Below are positions 1 through 5,587 of a stretch of 5,830 nt of DNA, in pieces; position 1 is the first letter of the stretch, and each line of letters begins with the position of its first letter. A program made the translations under genes and the position numbers. The DNA is taken from positions 1,397 through 7,226 of the forward strand of contig PMYF01000254.1 in NCBI GenBank assembly GCA_003171295.1, given 5' to 3'. Under the pieces are notes generated by a model. That model did no database searches. It saw only the letters and a list, made by a program, of their open reading frames with translations, and was not told where the DNA came from. The stretch comes from Acidobacteriota bacterium (lineage in GTDB: Bacteria; Acidobacteriota; Terriglobia; UBA7540).

Positions 1-357
1 GTGGGTTGTGCCAATCCAGGTCAGGTGCTGGCCGCTGCGGAAGTCGGTGCTGGCGACGTCGGGCGCGCCGAGCGCGGCTTCCACTTCCGCAAGCGTGAGC
101 GTCGCCCGGAGCCTCTGCGGGTGCCGCTTCCCCCGCGCGCCCTCCCCCGGAACATCGATTTCGTGTGCGGTGTCTTCCACCACAACCTTTTGAAAGAAGG
201 CTTCAATCTTCCGCTCGCGCTGTGCCGCTTGGCGGGCGGCTTCCATGCGCTCCCCGTGCGGGAGATAAAGTTTATAGAAAGCTACGAGACCCGCCATGAT
301 GGTGAGTTGGATAAGGATGATGCGCCAGCGCACACGGCCGGAGTCGGAGATGTGCAT
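1..357 (-). CDS. Membrane-anchored hypothetical protein, 3' end cut off by window edge
   Basis: I do not recognise the function. The frame is open from an ATG at 357 to the window edge, giving 119 residues with no stop. The start MHISDSGRVRWR is basic and is followed by one hydrophobic segment at about residues 13-32, which looks like an N-terminal signal anchor. Next comes a charged, probably helical stretch at 36-57 (EAARQAAQRERKIEAFF), then a soluble part. Residues 88-100 read TLAEVEAALGAPD, followed by GQHLTWIG at 109-116. The pattern 'xxEVxxxLGxPD' then a Trp-containing strand resembles the start of small BamE/SmpA-like folds, but this is inference from pattern only. No Shine-Dalgarno is visible before the ATG; a -10-like TACAAT lies just upstream, so the message may be leaderless. 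The frame stays open far upstream of 357 without a good start, so a longer N-terminus cannot be fully excluded. Confidence 0.72.
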   Translation of the reverse strand, partial: MHISDSGRVRWRIILIQLTIMAGLVAFYKLYLPHGERMEAARQAAQRERKIEAFFQKVVVEDTAHEIDVPGEGARGKRHPQRLRATLTLAEVEAALGAPDVASTDFRSGQHLTWIGTTH

Positions 358-364
358 GCAGGGA

Positions 365-395
365 ATTGTAGCGCCGGTCGTGCGCAAGTTGGCAA
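365..395 (-). promoter_or_regulatory. Candidate sigma-70 promoter for the membrane-anchored gene
   Basis: Read on the minus strand, TTGCCA (390-395, five of six matches to TTGACA) is followed after 19 bases by TACAAT (365-370, five of six matches to TATAAT). Seven bases then separate the -10 from the ATG at 357. That puts the expected transcription start at or beside the start codon. The 19-base spacer is longer than the ideal 17. Prediction from motif match only. Confidence 0.35.
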
Positions 396-439
396 CGAAT
401 CGGCGAAGACCGCACGCTACCAGGCAGTTTTCAGCAGCG

Positions 440-495
440 GGCACGGGCGGATTCGCTCGTCCCGGGTGACCAACCTCGTGCCTTCCGCCCGTGCC
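440..495. repeat. Perfect 12-bp inverted repeat, hairpin-forming
   Basis: GGCACGGGCGGA at 440-451 is exactly complementary in reverse to TCCGCCCGTGCC at 484-495, with a 32-base loop. It lies in the gene-free stretch 358-644, between the end of the desaturase gene and the start of the membrane-anchored gene. Neither strand has a T-tract after the stem, so it is not a canonical intrinsic terminator. It could still end or stabilise the desaturase message, or be a dispersed palindromic element. The rest of the stretch holds only a 12-bp palindrome CTCGTCGACGAG at 600-611 and the candidate promoter at 365-395. Confidence 0.6.
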
Positions 496-644
496 GTGGC
501 GGCGATGCGCCGATCCGCAAGGTCCTAAGGGGAAGTCTGCGAGGAATTGCGTGGCCAAGGCTGCGACTTGCGGCGTGGGGGGGTGATGTTGACGCCGGCC
601 TCGTCGACGAGTGCCCGCACCCACGCTTTCACTGTGCCATCCCA

Positions 645-1520
645 TCACGCGGCCGCGCGCGGTGAACCAAACTGGAGTTTCTCCACAGGTGGGGTGCGCA
701 AGTCCCAGGCCAGCCCCACGGATTTCAGCAATCGGATGAAGCCGTAGGAGAGGTCAATCTCCCAGGGGCGAAGCCCGTGACGCGCAGAGGTGGGGAAGGC
801 GTGATGGTTATTATGCCAGCCTTCGCCATAAGTCATCAGGGCCACCCACCAGCAATTGGTAGAGAGGTCGGAGTTGTCGAAAGTCCTGTAGCCAAAGGTG
901 TGGCTGGCGGAGTTTACAAACCAAGTGCTGTGGTAAGTGATGACCAAACGCACGCACATGCCCCACACGACAAAGGGCCATCCCCCCATGAGGTATAACA
1001 CCACGGCCAGCAAGGCGGACCATTCCAAATAGGTGCGGCCCATGAAGCGGTAGAAGGGCACGCGCAGCAAATCGGGGGTGTAACGTTCCGTGACCTGATT
1101 CCAGGCCGCTTGCTTGGGAGTCCACATCATCCAGAGGACGTGACTCCAGAAGAAGCCCTCGCGCGCGCTGTGGGGGTCGCCCGCGGCGTCTGAGTACTGG
1201 TGGTGTTGCCGGTGGTTCGCCACCCAGTCAATGGGGCCTCCTTCCATGGTCAGGCTTCCCAGAAAGGCCAAGGTGTATTCCACAACGGTGGGGCATTTGA
1301 AAGACCGATGCGTGAGCAGGCGGTGATAGCCGACACAAATCCCCAGACCCCCACCCAGTGCGTGCAGCAAGAGGCACACCCCCACCGCTACCCAGGTAGT
1401 TTGCCAGAAGGCGGCGACGACTCCGAGGTGGGCTGCCAGAAGGAACGCAGCCTTGATGGGAGCAAAATGATCTCGTGCGGGGACTGCCAGAACAGACGGC
1501 AGCGTTGCGGGATAGGCCAT
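645..1520 (-). CDS. Membrane fatty-acid (acyl-CoA/acyl-lipid) delta-9-type desaturase
   Basis: A 291-residue integral membrane di-iron desaturase that puts a double bond into a saturated acyl chain, using O2 and electrons from a redox partner. All three histidine boxes are present: HRLLTH at 66-71, HRQHH at 103-107 and HNNHH at 236-240. The extra conserved histidine in NSASHTFGYR (207) and GDPHS at 114-118 also fit the family. Hydrophobic segments lie at about 24-62, 79-92 and 165-200. The length is at the short end of the bacterial family, with no fused cytochrome b5 or ferredoxin domain, so the electron donor must be encoded elsewhere. I chose the ATG at 1520 over the in-frame ATG at 1574 because AGGGAGGGA sits five bases before it; the longer frame would bury that site. 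The substrate (acyl-CoA or acyl-lipid) and exact position of desaturation cannot be read from sequence. The neighbouring cold-shock gene suggests a role in cold adaptation. Confidence 0.95.
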   Translation of the reverse strand: MAYPATLPSVLAVPARDHFAPIKAAFLLAAHLGVVAAFWQTTWVAVGVCLLLHALGGGLGICVGYHRLLTHRSFKCPTVVEYTLAFLGSLTMEGGPIDWVANHRQHHQYSDAAGDPHSAREGFFWSHVLWMMWTPKQAAWNQVTERYTPDLLRVPFYRFMGRTYLEWSALLAVVLYLMGGWPFVVWGMCVRLVITYHSTWFVNSASHTFGYRTFDNSDLSTNCWWVALMTYGEGWHNNHHAFPTSARHGLRPWEIDLSYGFIRLLKSVGLAWDLRTPPVEKLQFGSPRAAA

Positions 1521-1525
1521 GTCAT

Positions 1526-1534
1526 TCCCTCCCT
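1526..1534 (-). promoter_or_regulatory. Ribosome binding site fixing the desaturase start
   Basis: On the minus strand AGGGAGGGA stands five bases before the ATG at 1520. It lies inside the 54-base extension that an upstream in-frame ATG at 1574 would add, and so argues for the shorter protein. Confidence 0.7.
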
Positions 1535-1740
1535 GCCAGCCCGGGCGGAAGCCGGGGCCGGCTGTGATAGTCACTTTGTGTGAAGGTGCCCTGTTGATTC
1601 AGAAACGAATAAGGCGGGGCAACAGAACTCCCACTGCTGCCTCGCGTGATACAACTCGCCGAGCCCCCGGGAGACAATCCCCCTCAGGCAGGCAAACCTC
1701 CGCAACCTTCGACGATTTCCCAAGGAGCGAAGACTTCTTA

Positions 1741-1774
1741 CCCCGCAGCGGCCAAGCGACCGTGACTTGGGGGG
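1741..1774 (-). terminator. Possible imperfect hairpin just after the cold-shock gene
   Basis: CCAAG (1752-1756) pairs with CTTGG (1766-1770), and CCCC (1741-1744) with GGGG (1771-1774), leaving a seven-base bulge on one side. It starts two bases after the cold-shock stop codon. No T-tract follows, so it may be a 3'-end stabilising structure and not an efficient terminator. The remaining gene-free bases, 1535-1740, show no convincing promoter or other element. Confidence 0.25.
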
Positions 1775-1775
1775 A

Positions 1776-1979
1776 TTAGACGCGCTCGACGTTCGCCGCT
1801 TGCAATCCCTTCGGGCCCGTCGTGACTTCAAAACTTACTCGAGCACCCTCTTCAAGCGAGCGATACCCATCGCCCTGGATGGCTGAGAAATGCACGAATA
1901 CGTCTTCGCCACTTTCACGTTGAATGAAGCCGTAACCTTTGGCGGCGTTGAACCACTTAACTGTCCCTTGTTCCTTCAT
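1776..1979 (-). CDS. cspA: Cold-shock protein, CspA family
   Basis: A complete 67-residue single cold-shock domain, the usual size for bacterial CspA-type proteins. These bind single-stranded RNA and DNA as a five-stranded beta barrel and melt mRNA secondary structure. The N-terminal strand is GTVKWFNAAKGYGFI, with RNP1 at 14-20 (KGYGFIQ) and RNP2 at 27-31 (VFVHF). The aromatic nucleic-acid-binding residues Trp9, Phe18, Phe28, His30 and Phe31 are all in place. The C-terminal half (GARVSFEVTTGPKGLQAANV) is also typical. AGGGTG lies about eight to ten bases before the ATG and serves as the ribosome site. The family is certain; which paralogue it is, and whether it is truly cold-induced, is not, since many cspA-like genes are constitutive. 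The 278-bp gap upstream contains a long hairpin and a possible promoter, consistent with a long leader. Confidence 0.97.
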   Translation of the reverse strand: MKEQGTVKWFNAAKGYGFIQRESGEDVFVHFSAIQGDGYRSLEEGARVSFEVTTGPKGLQAANVERV

Positions 1980-2065
1980 GCTGCAAGCACCCTATTAAGT
2001 ATGATTTGGCAATTTGTGCAGATGGCTCCGGCGGGGACGCCCGACGGCACCTGTAATACCTCGGA

Positions 2066-2103
2066 TCGCAAATCTCCGGGCCGAACCCGGCTCGTATTTG
2101 CGA
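2066..2103 (-). promoter_or_regulatory. Hairpin in the probable cold-shock mRNA leader
   Basis: On the minus strand TCGCAAAT (2103-2096) pairs perfectly with ATTTGCGA (2073-2066). Inside it CCGGG (2090-2086) pairs with CCCGG (2080-2076) around the loop TTCGG. The element sits about 86 bases before the cold-shock start codon. A competing stem is possible between CTCG (2104-2101) and CGAG (2094-2091) around CAAATA. cspA leaders in enterobacteria are known thermosensors that refold with temperature; here such a role is inference. No T-tract follows on either strand, so it is not an obvious terminator for ndh. Confidence 0.45.
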
Positions 2104-2138
2104 GACTCGCGGGAATTACAAAGACAAACTGCGGCTAG

Positions 2139-2147
2139 ACCATAGCA
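2139..2147 (-). promoter_or_regulatory. Candidate extended -10 promoter for the cold-shock gene
   Basis: The minus strand reads TGCTATGGT, matching the extended -10 form TGnTATAAT at TGn and four of the six hexamer positions. No good -35 lies 16-18 bases upstream, which extended -10 promoters can tolerate. A start near 2131 would give a leader of about 150 bases containing the 2066-2103 hairpin. Motif-based only. Confidence 0.25.
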
Positions 2148-2257
2148 TCTTTTCCCTCAGGGCGCTATCACTAAAACACATTTCGCGGTTTTTGATCATC
2201 GTCAAGCTGTCCGGGTATTCAGTAAATATGAACGGGAGAAATTTCCACTCGCCGGAG

Positions 2258-3643
2258 TCAGGCTGTAGGCTCGACGGGCCCTTTTCTCACGTAGCCGGGC
2301 GGCTCCTCACCCTGCGGAGCCGGACGTTGGGGAGTCCGGGCGGAGATTCGCCCGATCGTTTTCGGGTGGCCGTGAGGCGGGGAAGACTCGCGACAGGACG
2401 CCGCGGGCAGGATCAGGCGCACCATACGCTCAAACAAAAAGTAGTCCCACGCCCAATTGATCAGTACGAAGAGGCGATTGCGGAAACCAATCAGTTTGAC
2501 GAGGTGCACTCCCAGCCAAGCCAACCAGGCAGGAAAGCCTGTGAACGCGAAGCCTCCTACCTGGGCGACGGCTGCGTTGCGGCCGATGGTGGCCATCATG
2601 CCGCGGTCGTGGTAGTGGAAAACGCGCAGGGGTTTCCCGGCGTGACGCCGTTGAATGTTCTCCGCTGCCGTCACGCCTTGCTGGATGGCGACGGGTGCGA
2701 TCATGGGCAGGGGCTTACCCTTCTCCTCCGAGCGGGCCAGGTCGCCGATCCCGTACACGCCCGGCAGGCCTTCGACTTCGAGGGTGGGCTCGATCCGAAC
2801 TCGGCCGCTCGGGTCCCTGGGCAAGCCCCAACCGGCCGCTGCGGGCTCGCCGCGCACGCCGGCGGTCCAGATCGCGGTTTGTGTGGTGATAGACGCGCCA
2901 TCCTGCAGATGAACCTCGCCGGGGTCCACCCGGCCCACGACGGCTTTCAGGCGCACCTCGACGCCCATATTCCGAAGCCGCTGGAGCGCGTAACCGCCCA
3001 GGCGCGCTGGCAAGGTGGGCAGGAGGTGGTCGGCAGCTTCCAGGAGCAACACACACGCGTCATCCAGATTGAGCTTGGGGAAATCGCGCCGCAACGGTCC
3101 ACGCAGGAGCTCTGCCAGCGCCCCGGCGTATTCAACCCCAGTGGGCCCACCGCCCACGATGGCGAAGGTCAGGCGACACCGTCGGCTCTCGGCCTCAGGA
3201 TCTTCGGCAGCATGCTCGAAGCAGCACAGAATGTGGTTGCGCAGGCGGATGCCGTCATCCAGCGTCTTGAGTGTGAATGCGTGGTCTGCTGCCCCAGGGA
3301 CCCCAAAGAAATGAGTGACACTACCGGCAGCGAGGATCAGGTAGTCGTAGGGAACGGTGGTCACGGTGGTTTCGACGGTGCGGGCTGCGTGGTCGATCTT
3401 CCTCACGTCGGCAAGCAGAAAATCCACGTTTCGCAGGGGCCGCAGAATGCTGCGCACCGGGTAAACGATCTCCTCCGGCTCGACTTCCGCTGCCGCCACC
3501 TGGTAGAGCAGGGGAAGGAACGTGTGATAGTTATTGCGGTCGATCAACAACACCTGAAAAGCCCTGTGAGCGAAGGCCCGCGCAGCCCACAAGCCGCCAA
3601 AGCCGGCGCCCACGATCACCACACGCGGCCGAGCGTCGTTCAT
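2258..3643 (-). CDS. ndh: Type II NADH:quinone oxidoreductase (NDH-2)
   Basis: A 461-residue peripheral membrane flavoprotein that passes electrons from NADH to quinone without pumping protons. The FAD-binding Rossmann motif GAGFGG is at 12-17 with acidic Asp35 at the end of the second strand. The NADH-binding motif GGGPTG is at 164-169, with Glu202 at the matching place, as expected for NADH rather than NADPH. LILAAGS at 102-108 and GIGD at 298-301 are the other conserved FAD/NAD-oxidoreductase motifs. APVAIQQG at 316-323 matches the quinone-site region of NDH-2. Residues 370-412 (WLAWLGVHLVKLIGF, then LINWAWDYFLFERMVRLI) form the hydrophobic/amphipathic membrane-binding end. A Pro/Arg/Gly-rich tail of about 48 residues follows (414-461), which is unusual. 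The ATG at 3643 is chosen over the in-frame GTG at 3655 because GGGAGG lies four bases before it. The gene overlaps the DUF488 gene upstream by ATGA, so the two are almost certainly co-translated. Confidence 0.93.
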   Translation of the reverse strand: MNDARPRVVIVGAGFGGLWAARAFAHRAFQVLLIDRNNYHTFLPLLYQVAAAEVEPEEIVYPVRSILRPLRNVDFLLADVRKIDHAARTVETTVTTVPYDYLILAAGSVTHFFGVPGAADHAFTLKTLDDGIRLRNHILCCFEHAAEDPEAESRRCRLTFAIVGGGPTGVEYAGALAELLRGPLRRDFPKLNLDDACVLLLEAADHLLPTLPARLGGYALQRLRNMGVEVRLKAVVGRVDPGEVHLQDGASITTQTAIWTAGVRGEPAAAGWGLPRDPSGRVRIEPTLEVEGLPGVYGIGDLARSEEKGKPLPMIAPVAIQQGVTAAENIQRRHAGKPLRVFHYHDRGMMATIGRNAAVAQVGGFAFTGFPAWLAWLGVHLVKLIGFRNRLFVLINWAWDYFLFERMVRLILPAASCRESSPPHGHPKTIGRISARTPQRPAPQGEEPPGYVRKGPVEPTA

Positions 3644-3655
3644 CGCGCCTCCCAC
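3640..3655 (-). promoter_or_regulatory. ATGA stop-start overlap with internal Shine-Dalgarno
   Basis: On the minus strand the sequence GTGGGAGGCGCGATGA holds the ndh ribosome site GGGAGG, the ndh ATG (3643) and the TGA stop of the DUF488 gene (3640-3642). This is the classical arrangement for translational coupling by terminating and re-initiating ribosomes. Confidence 0.85.
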
Positions 3656-4224
3656 TTATTAGATTCGAAGTCCAGCGAAAGAGATTCAGGCGGATAGGTG
3701 ATTTGCAAGCCCTCGAGGCGCGCCCAGGGGGTGAGCGCGTGTGGGTTGCGGCGCGTGGCGCTCATGACGTGCTCGACCCGGATGCCACGCACGGTGAGGG
3801 CGTCCGCAATCAGGGAGCGGTGGCAGCGCCAGGGCACCGCCTCCGCGCACATGAGGGCGAGAGGTTGTTGACCTGCGAGCGTGACGAGTTTTTCCAGGCT
3901 CCCCTCGAATTCCGGCGTCTGCATGTAGTCCGCAAAGCCGCGGAAGCTGGCATTCCGCCAGCCCGTGTTGGGCGAATCACGGCGCGTGTGGCGCAGCCCC
4001 CCCAGCCCGGGCATATGCTGGTACTGGATCCCCGCCGCTGCCAGAGCGTCCGGTAAGCATTCCTGGTTGAATTGGGGATTGTGGCGGGAGCGCGGCACGG
4101 TGCGGATGTCTACCAGACGCTTGACCCCATGCGCCTTCAGCAACGCCATGAAGGCCGCGAGTGGCCGCGTCGAGTGGCCGATCGTCAGCACCACGAGCGG
4201 CGGTGCGAGCGCTCGCTTGGGCAT
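3640..4224 (-). CDS. DUF488 family protein
   Basis: A 194-residue soluble protein with the hallmarks of DUF488, a widespread family without a settled function. The motifs run in order: TIGHSTR at 14-20, RLVDIRTVPRSRHNPQFN at 36-53, LGGLR at 74-78, and the cysteine-containing signature MCAEAVPWRCHRSLIA at 125-140. Cys126, Glu128, Cys134, His135 and Arg136 are the family's most conserved polar residues and may form an active or binding site (inference). No signal peptide or membrane segment is seen, so it is probably cytoplasmic. The ATG at 4224 is preferred; a GTG one codon upstream is possible, and neither has a strong Shine-Dalgarno. It ends in a four-base overlap with ndh, so its product is made together with NDH-2, which hints at a shared redox or stress context but proves nothing. 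Confidence 0.9.
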   Translation of the reverse strand: MPKRALAPPLVVLTIGHSTRPLAAFMALLKAHGVKRLVDIRTVPRSRHNPQFNQECLPDALAAAGIQYQHMPGLGGLRHTRRDSPNTGWRNASFRGFADYMQTPEFEGSLEKLVTLAGQQPLALMCAEAVPWRCHRSLIADALTVRGIRVEHVMSATRRNPHALTPWARLEGLQITYPPESLSLDFESNKWEAR

Positions 4225-4336
4225 CACAGGATTAGCTTAGCACGGCCAGACGACCGGTTGGTAAACGTCCGGAGCGGAAGAAATCGCGGGTGCGCGCCCA
4301 TATCGATCGGCCTAGAGCGCCCCGAACTGCAGCGGG

Positions 4337-4801
4337 CTAAATGGGCTGGCGCCCCGTCGCTTCGGGCTCGGCCTGCGCTTCCTCAGCCAAGCGATTGCAA
4401 GCGTATGCCGCAGCCCGCAGTGGGACGGTGACGTGGACGGTCTCCCCTGCATCGTCCACATCAATGACCAGGGCGTCGCCGATCTTGGCGATCTTCACGT
4501 GTTCTTGCCGGTTGTCAATCTGCACCAATGGGCCGTCGGGGCAGCGCAAGAGCTCTTCGGTGGCGGCGCGGACGGTGGGCAGCCACGGTTGGAGTTCGTG
4601 CGCAGCCTCATGGATTTTTGCCTTGGGAACGAGCATGGCTCCCAGGGGGAGCAGCACCCCCGGCGCGATCACGCGGACGTGTTCGCCGCCGGGCTGCTTG
4701 GATTTGACCTCCACACGCACCGCTCCCATGCTGCTGAGGAAGGCGCCGGTCAGGGCGACAAAGGCAACTGAAGTTCCCAAGAAAGCCATTTTCGGGGTCA
4801 T
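4337..4801 (-). CDS. Exported or membrane-anchored hypothetical protein, shorter paralogue of the upstream gene
   Basis: Unknown function, 154 residues. A hydrophobic N-terminus at 6-27 (AFLGTSVAFVALTGAFLSSMGA) looks like a signal peptide or signal anchor, so the rest is probably outside the cytoplasm. The body matches the upstream protein (4924-5517). VRVEV...GGEHVRVIAP (28-47) parallels VHVRV...DGEHVRINIP there. LVQIDNRQEHVKIAKIG (92-108) parallels YVTVDSRHESIRVAKSG. ALVIDVDDAGETVHVTVP (110-127) parallels the opening of that protein's second unit. After this the second unit is cut short and the protein ends in a Glu/Ala-rich tail, so it carries about one and a half units where the neighbour has two. 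AGAAGGT six bases before the ATG at 4801 supports the start. It lies 122 bp downstream of the paralogue and is probably co-transcribed. Tandem duplication followed by shortening is the simplest explanation. No catalytic motif is visible. Confidence 0.8.
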   Translation of the reverse strand: MTPKMAFLGTSVAFVALTGAFLSSMGAVRVEVKSKQPGGEHVRVIAPGVLLPLGAMLVPKAKIHEAAHELQPWLPTVRAATEELLRCPDGPLVQIDNRQEHVKIAKIGDALVIDVDDAGETVHVTVPLRAAAYACNRLAEEAQAEPEATGRQPI

Positions 4802-4882
4802 GAGATTACCTTCTTCCTGCTCGGGATCCGGGTCCCACTCGGGCCGGTCAGCGCGCTCCCTTCGTTACATCGGGGGGAGGGG

Positions 4883-4904
4883 CGGGGCGCCACCGGACGC
4901 CCCG
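4883..4904 (-). terminator. GC-rich hairpin between the two paralogous genes
   Basis: CGGGGCG (4883-4889) pairs perfectly with CGCCCCG (4898-4904) around an eight-base loop, beginning 20 bases after the stop of the upstream paralogue. On the minus strand it is followed by a C-rich run and not a T-tract. It may partly attenuate transcription or protect the 3' end of the first message, which would set different levels for the two proteins. The rest of the 122-bp gap holds only the downstream gene's ribosome site. Confidence 0.35.
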
Positions 4905-4923
4905 CGGTTGCGGCAAGGCCAAA

Positions 4924-5517
4924 CTAATCGGCCACGTTTCGGGAATCCACCCAGATGCGCACCGTGCTGTCAGCATCGTTCACGGTGACCAGGTCGATGC
5001 TCTGGTAATTGCCCAGAGCGTGAAGCGCAGCCAGTATGTCGATTTCATCCTTTCCACCCGAGAGCAGCGCCTCAACGACTGGAAAGGGGATCTTGATATC
5101 CACATTCGAGGAGTGTTTCTGCCCAGCAGCGTGGGAAGCTTTCCCGTTCTCGCCCTGCGCTTCCTGGACCTTGATCAGCATGAACCCCCCCGACTTCGCC
5201 ACGCGGATGGATTCGTGCCGGGAATCCACCGTGACGTACTCATTGTCCTGGGCGTCGCGAACCGCCGCCAGCAACGCACGCAAATCCACCTTGTCGGTCG
5301 TGAGGTCGTCCACCTTGATTTTTCCGTCGCGAAGTTTGTCGGCCTTGATGGTCGGCAGCACTTTCTCCGCCAAGCTCAGCGGGATATTGATGCGGACATG
5401 TTCGCCGTCTTCTCCATTTTCGATGACTCGAACGTGTACCCAACGGTCAGCAGCGGCCGCCGTGGCCGCCGTCATGACCCACGCCATTACCATTAGTGCC
5501 CACAGGTTGCGTTTCAT
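4924..5517 (-). CDS. Secreted hypothetical protein with two 'GEHVR..IP' repeat units
   Basis: Unknown function, 197 residues. The first 23 residues form a textbook signal peptide: MKRN, a hydrophobic core, then TAAAA with likely cleavage before Asp24. The mature protein is an internal duplication. Unit 1 (about 26-109) runs WVHVRV, DGEHVRINIP, VDLRALLAAVRDA, EYVTVDSRHESIRVAKSG. Unit 2 (about 112-194) runs FMLIKV, SNVDIKIP, IDILAALHALGNY, DLVTVNDADSTVRIWVDS. Each unit therefore has strands, an 'IP' turn, a helix and a closing strand pair. The linker at 118-137 is polar and low-complexity. No catalytic residues stand out, which suggests a binding or structural role in the periplasm or outside the cell. 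Proteins of this look are, from memory, common in Acidobacteria. The ATG at 5517 is chosen over an in-frame ATG at 5544 because AGGAAGGAGT (5527-5536) lies just before it and the signal peptide then starts at residue 1. It is the first gene of a probable operon with its paralogue. Confidence 0.85.
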   Translation of the reverse strand: MKRNLWALMVMAWVMTAATAAAADRWVHVRVIENGEDGEHVRINIPLSLAEKVLPTIKADKLRDGKIKVDDLTTDKVDLRALLAAVRDAQDNEYVTVDSRHESIRVAKSGGFMLIKVQEAQGENGKASHAAGQKHSSNVDIKIPFPVVEALLSGGKDEIDILAALHALGNYQSIDLVTVNDADSTVRIWVDSRNVAD

Positions 5518-5545
5518 GGTCGTTTGACTCCTTCCTAGACCCATT

Positions 5546-5580
5546 TACGCGCCTAGTCGGGGGAAAGTTCCGGAATTATC
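5546..5580 (-). promoter_or_regulatory. Overlapping candidate promoters for the secreted repeat-protein gene
   Basis: Two readings are possible on the minus strand. One is a sigma-70 -10 GATAAT (5575-5580, five of six matches), with no good -35. The other resembles promoters of extracytoplasmic-function sigma factors: GGAAC (5567-5571) and CGTA (5546-5549) separated by 17 bases, close to the usual 16. The second would start transcription near 5540, just ahead of the ribosome site at 5527-5536, and would fit a gene for an exported protein. Neither is proven. Confidence 0.3.
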
Positions 5581-5587
5581 GAGGGTA

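Noticed and set aside
1..528. A 175-codon open frame on the plus strand
   Set aside because: It opposes the minus-strand frame starting at 357, which has a credible anchor helix and charged helix. The plus translation has no recognisable features.
600..611. 12-bp palindrome CTCGTCGACGAG
   Set aside because: It is exact but isolated, with no link to a promoter or repeat partner. A single palindrome of this length in GC-rich DNA is not strong evidence of a site.
525..632. A 35-codon minus-strand frame starting GTG after the desaturase stop, reading VKAWVRALVDEAGVN at its start
   Set aside because: The first residues look protein-like, but there is no ribosome site, no homology I recognise, and the second half is Pro/Ser/Arg noise. 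It is also in frame with the desaturase stop, so it may be chance read-through.
2192..3697. A 501-codon open frame on the plus strand
   Set aside because: It is antisense to ndh over nearly its whole length. The minus strand has complete NDH-2 motifs there, and the plus-strand translation shows no domain and a composition expected from the GC-rich codon pattern of the real gene.
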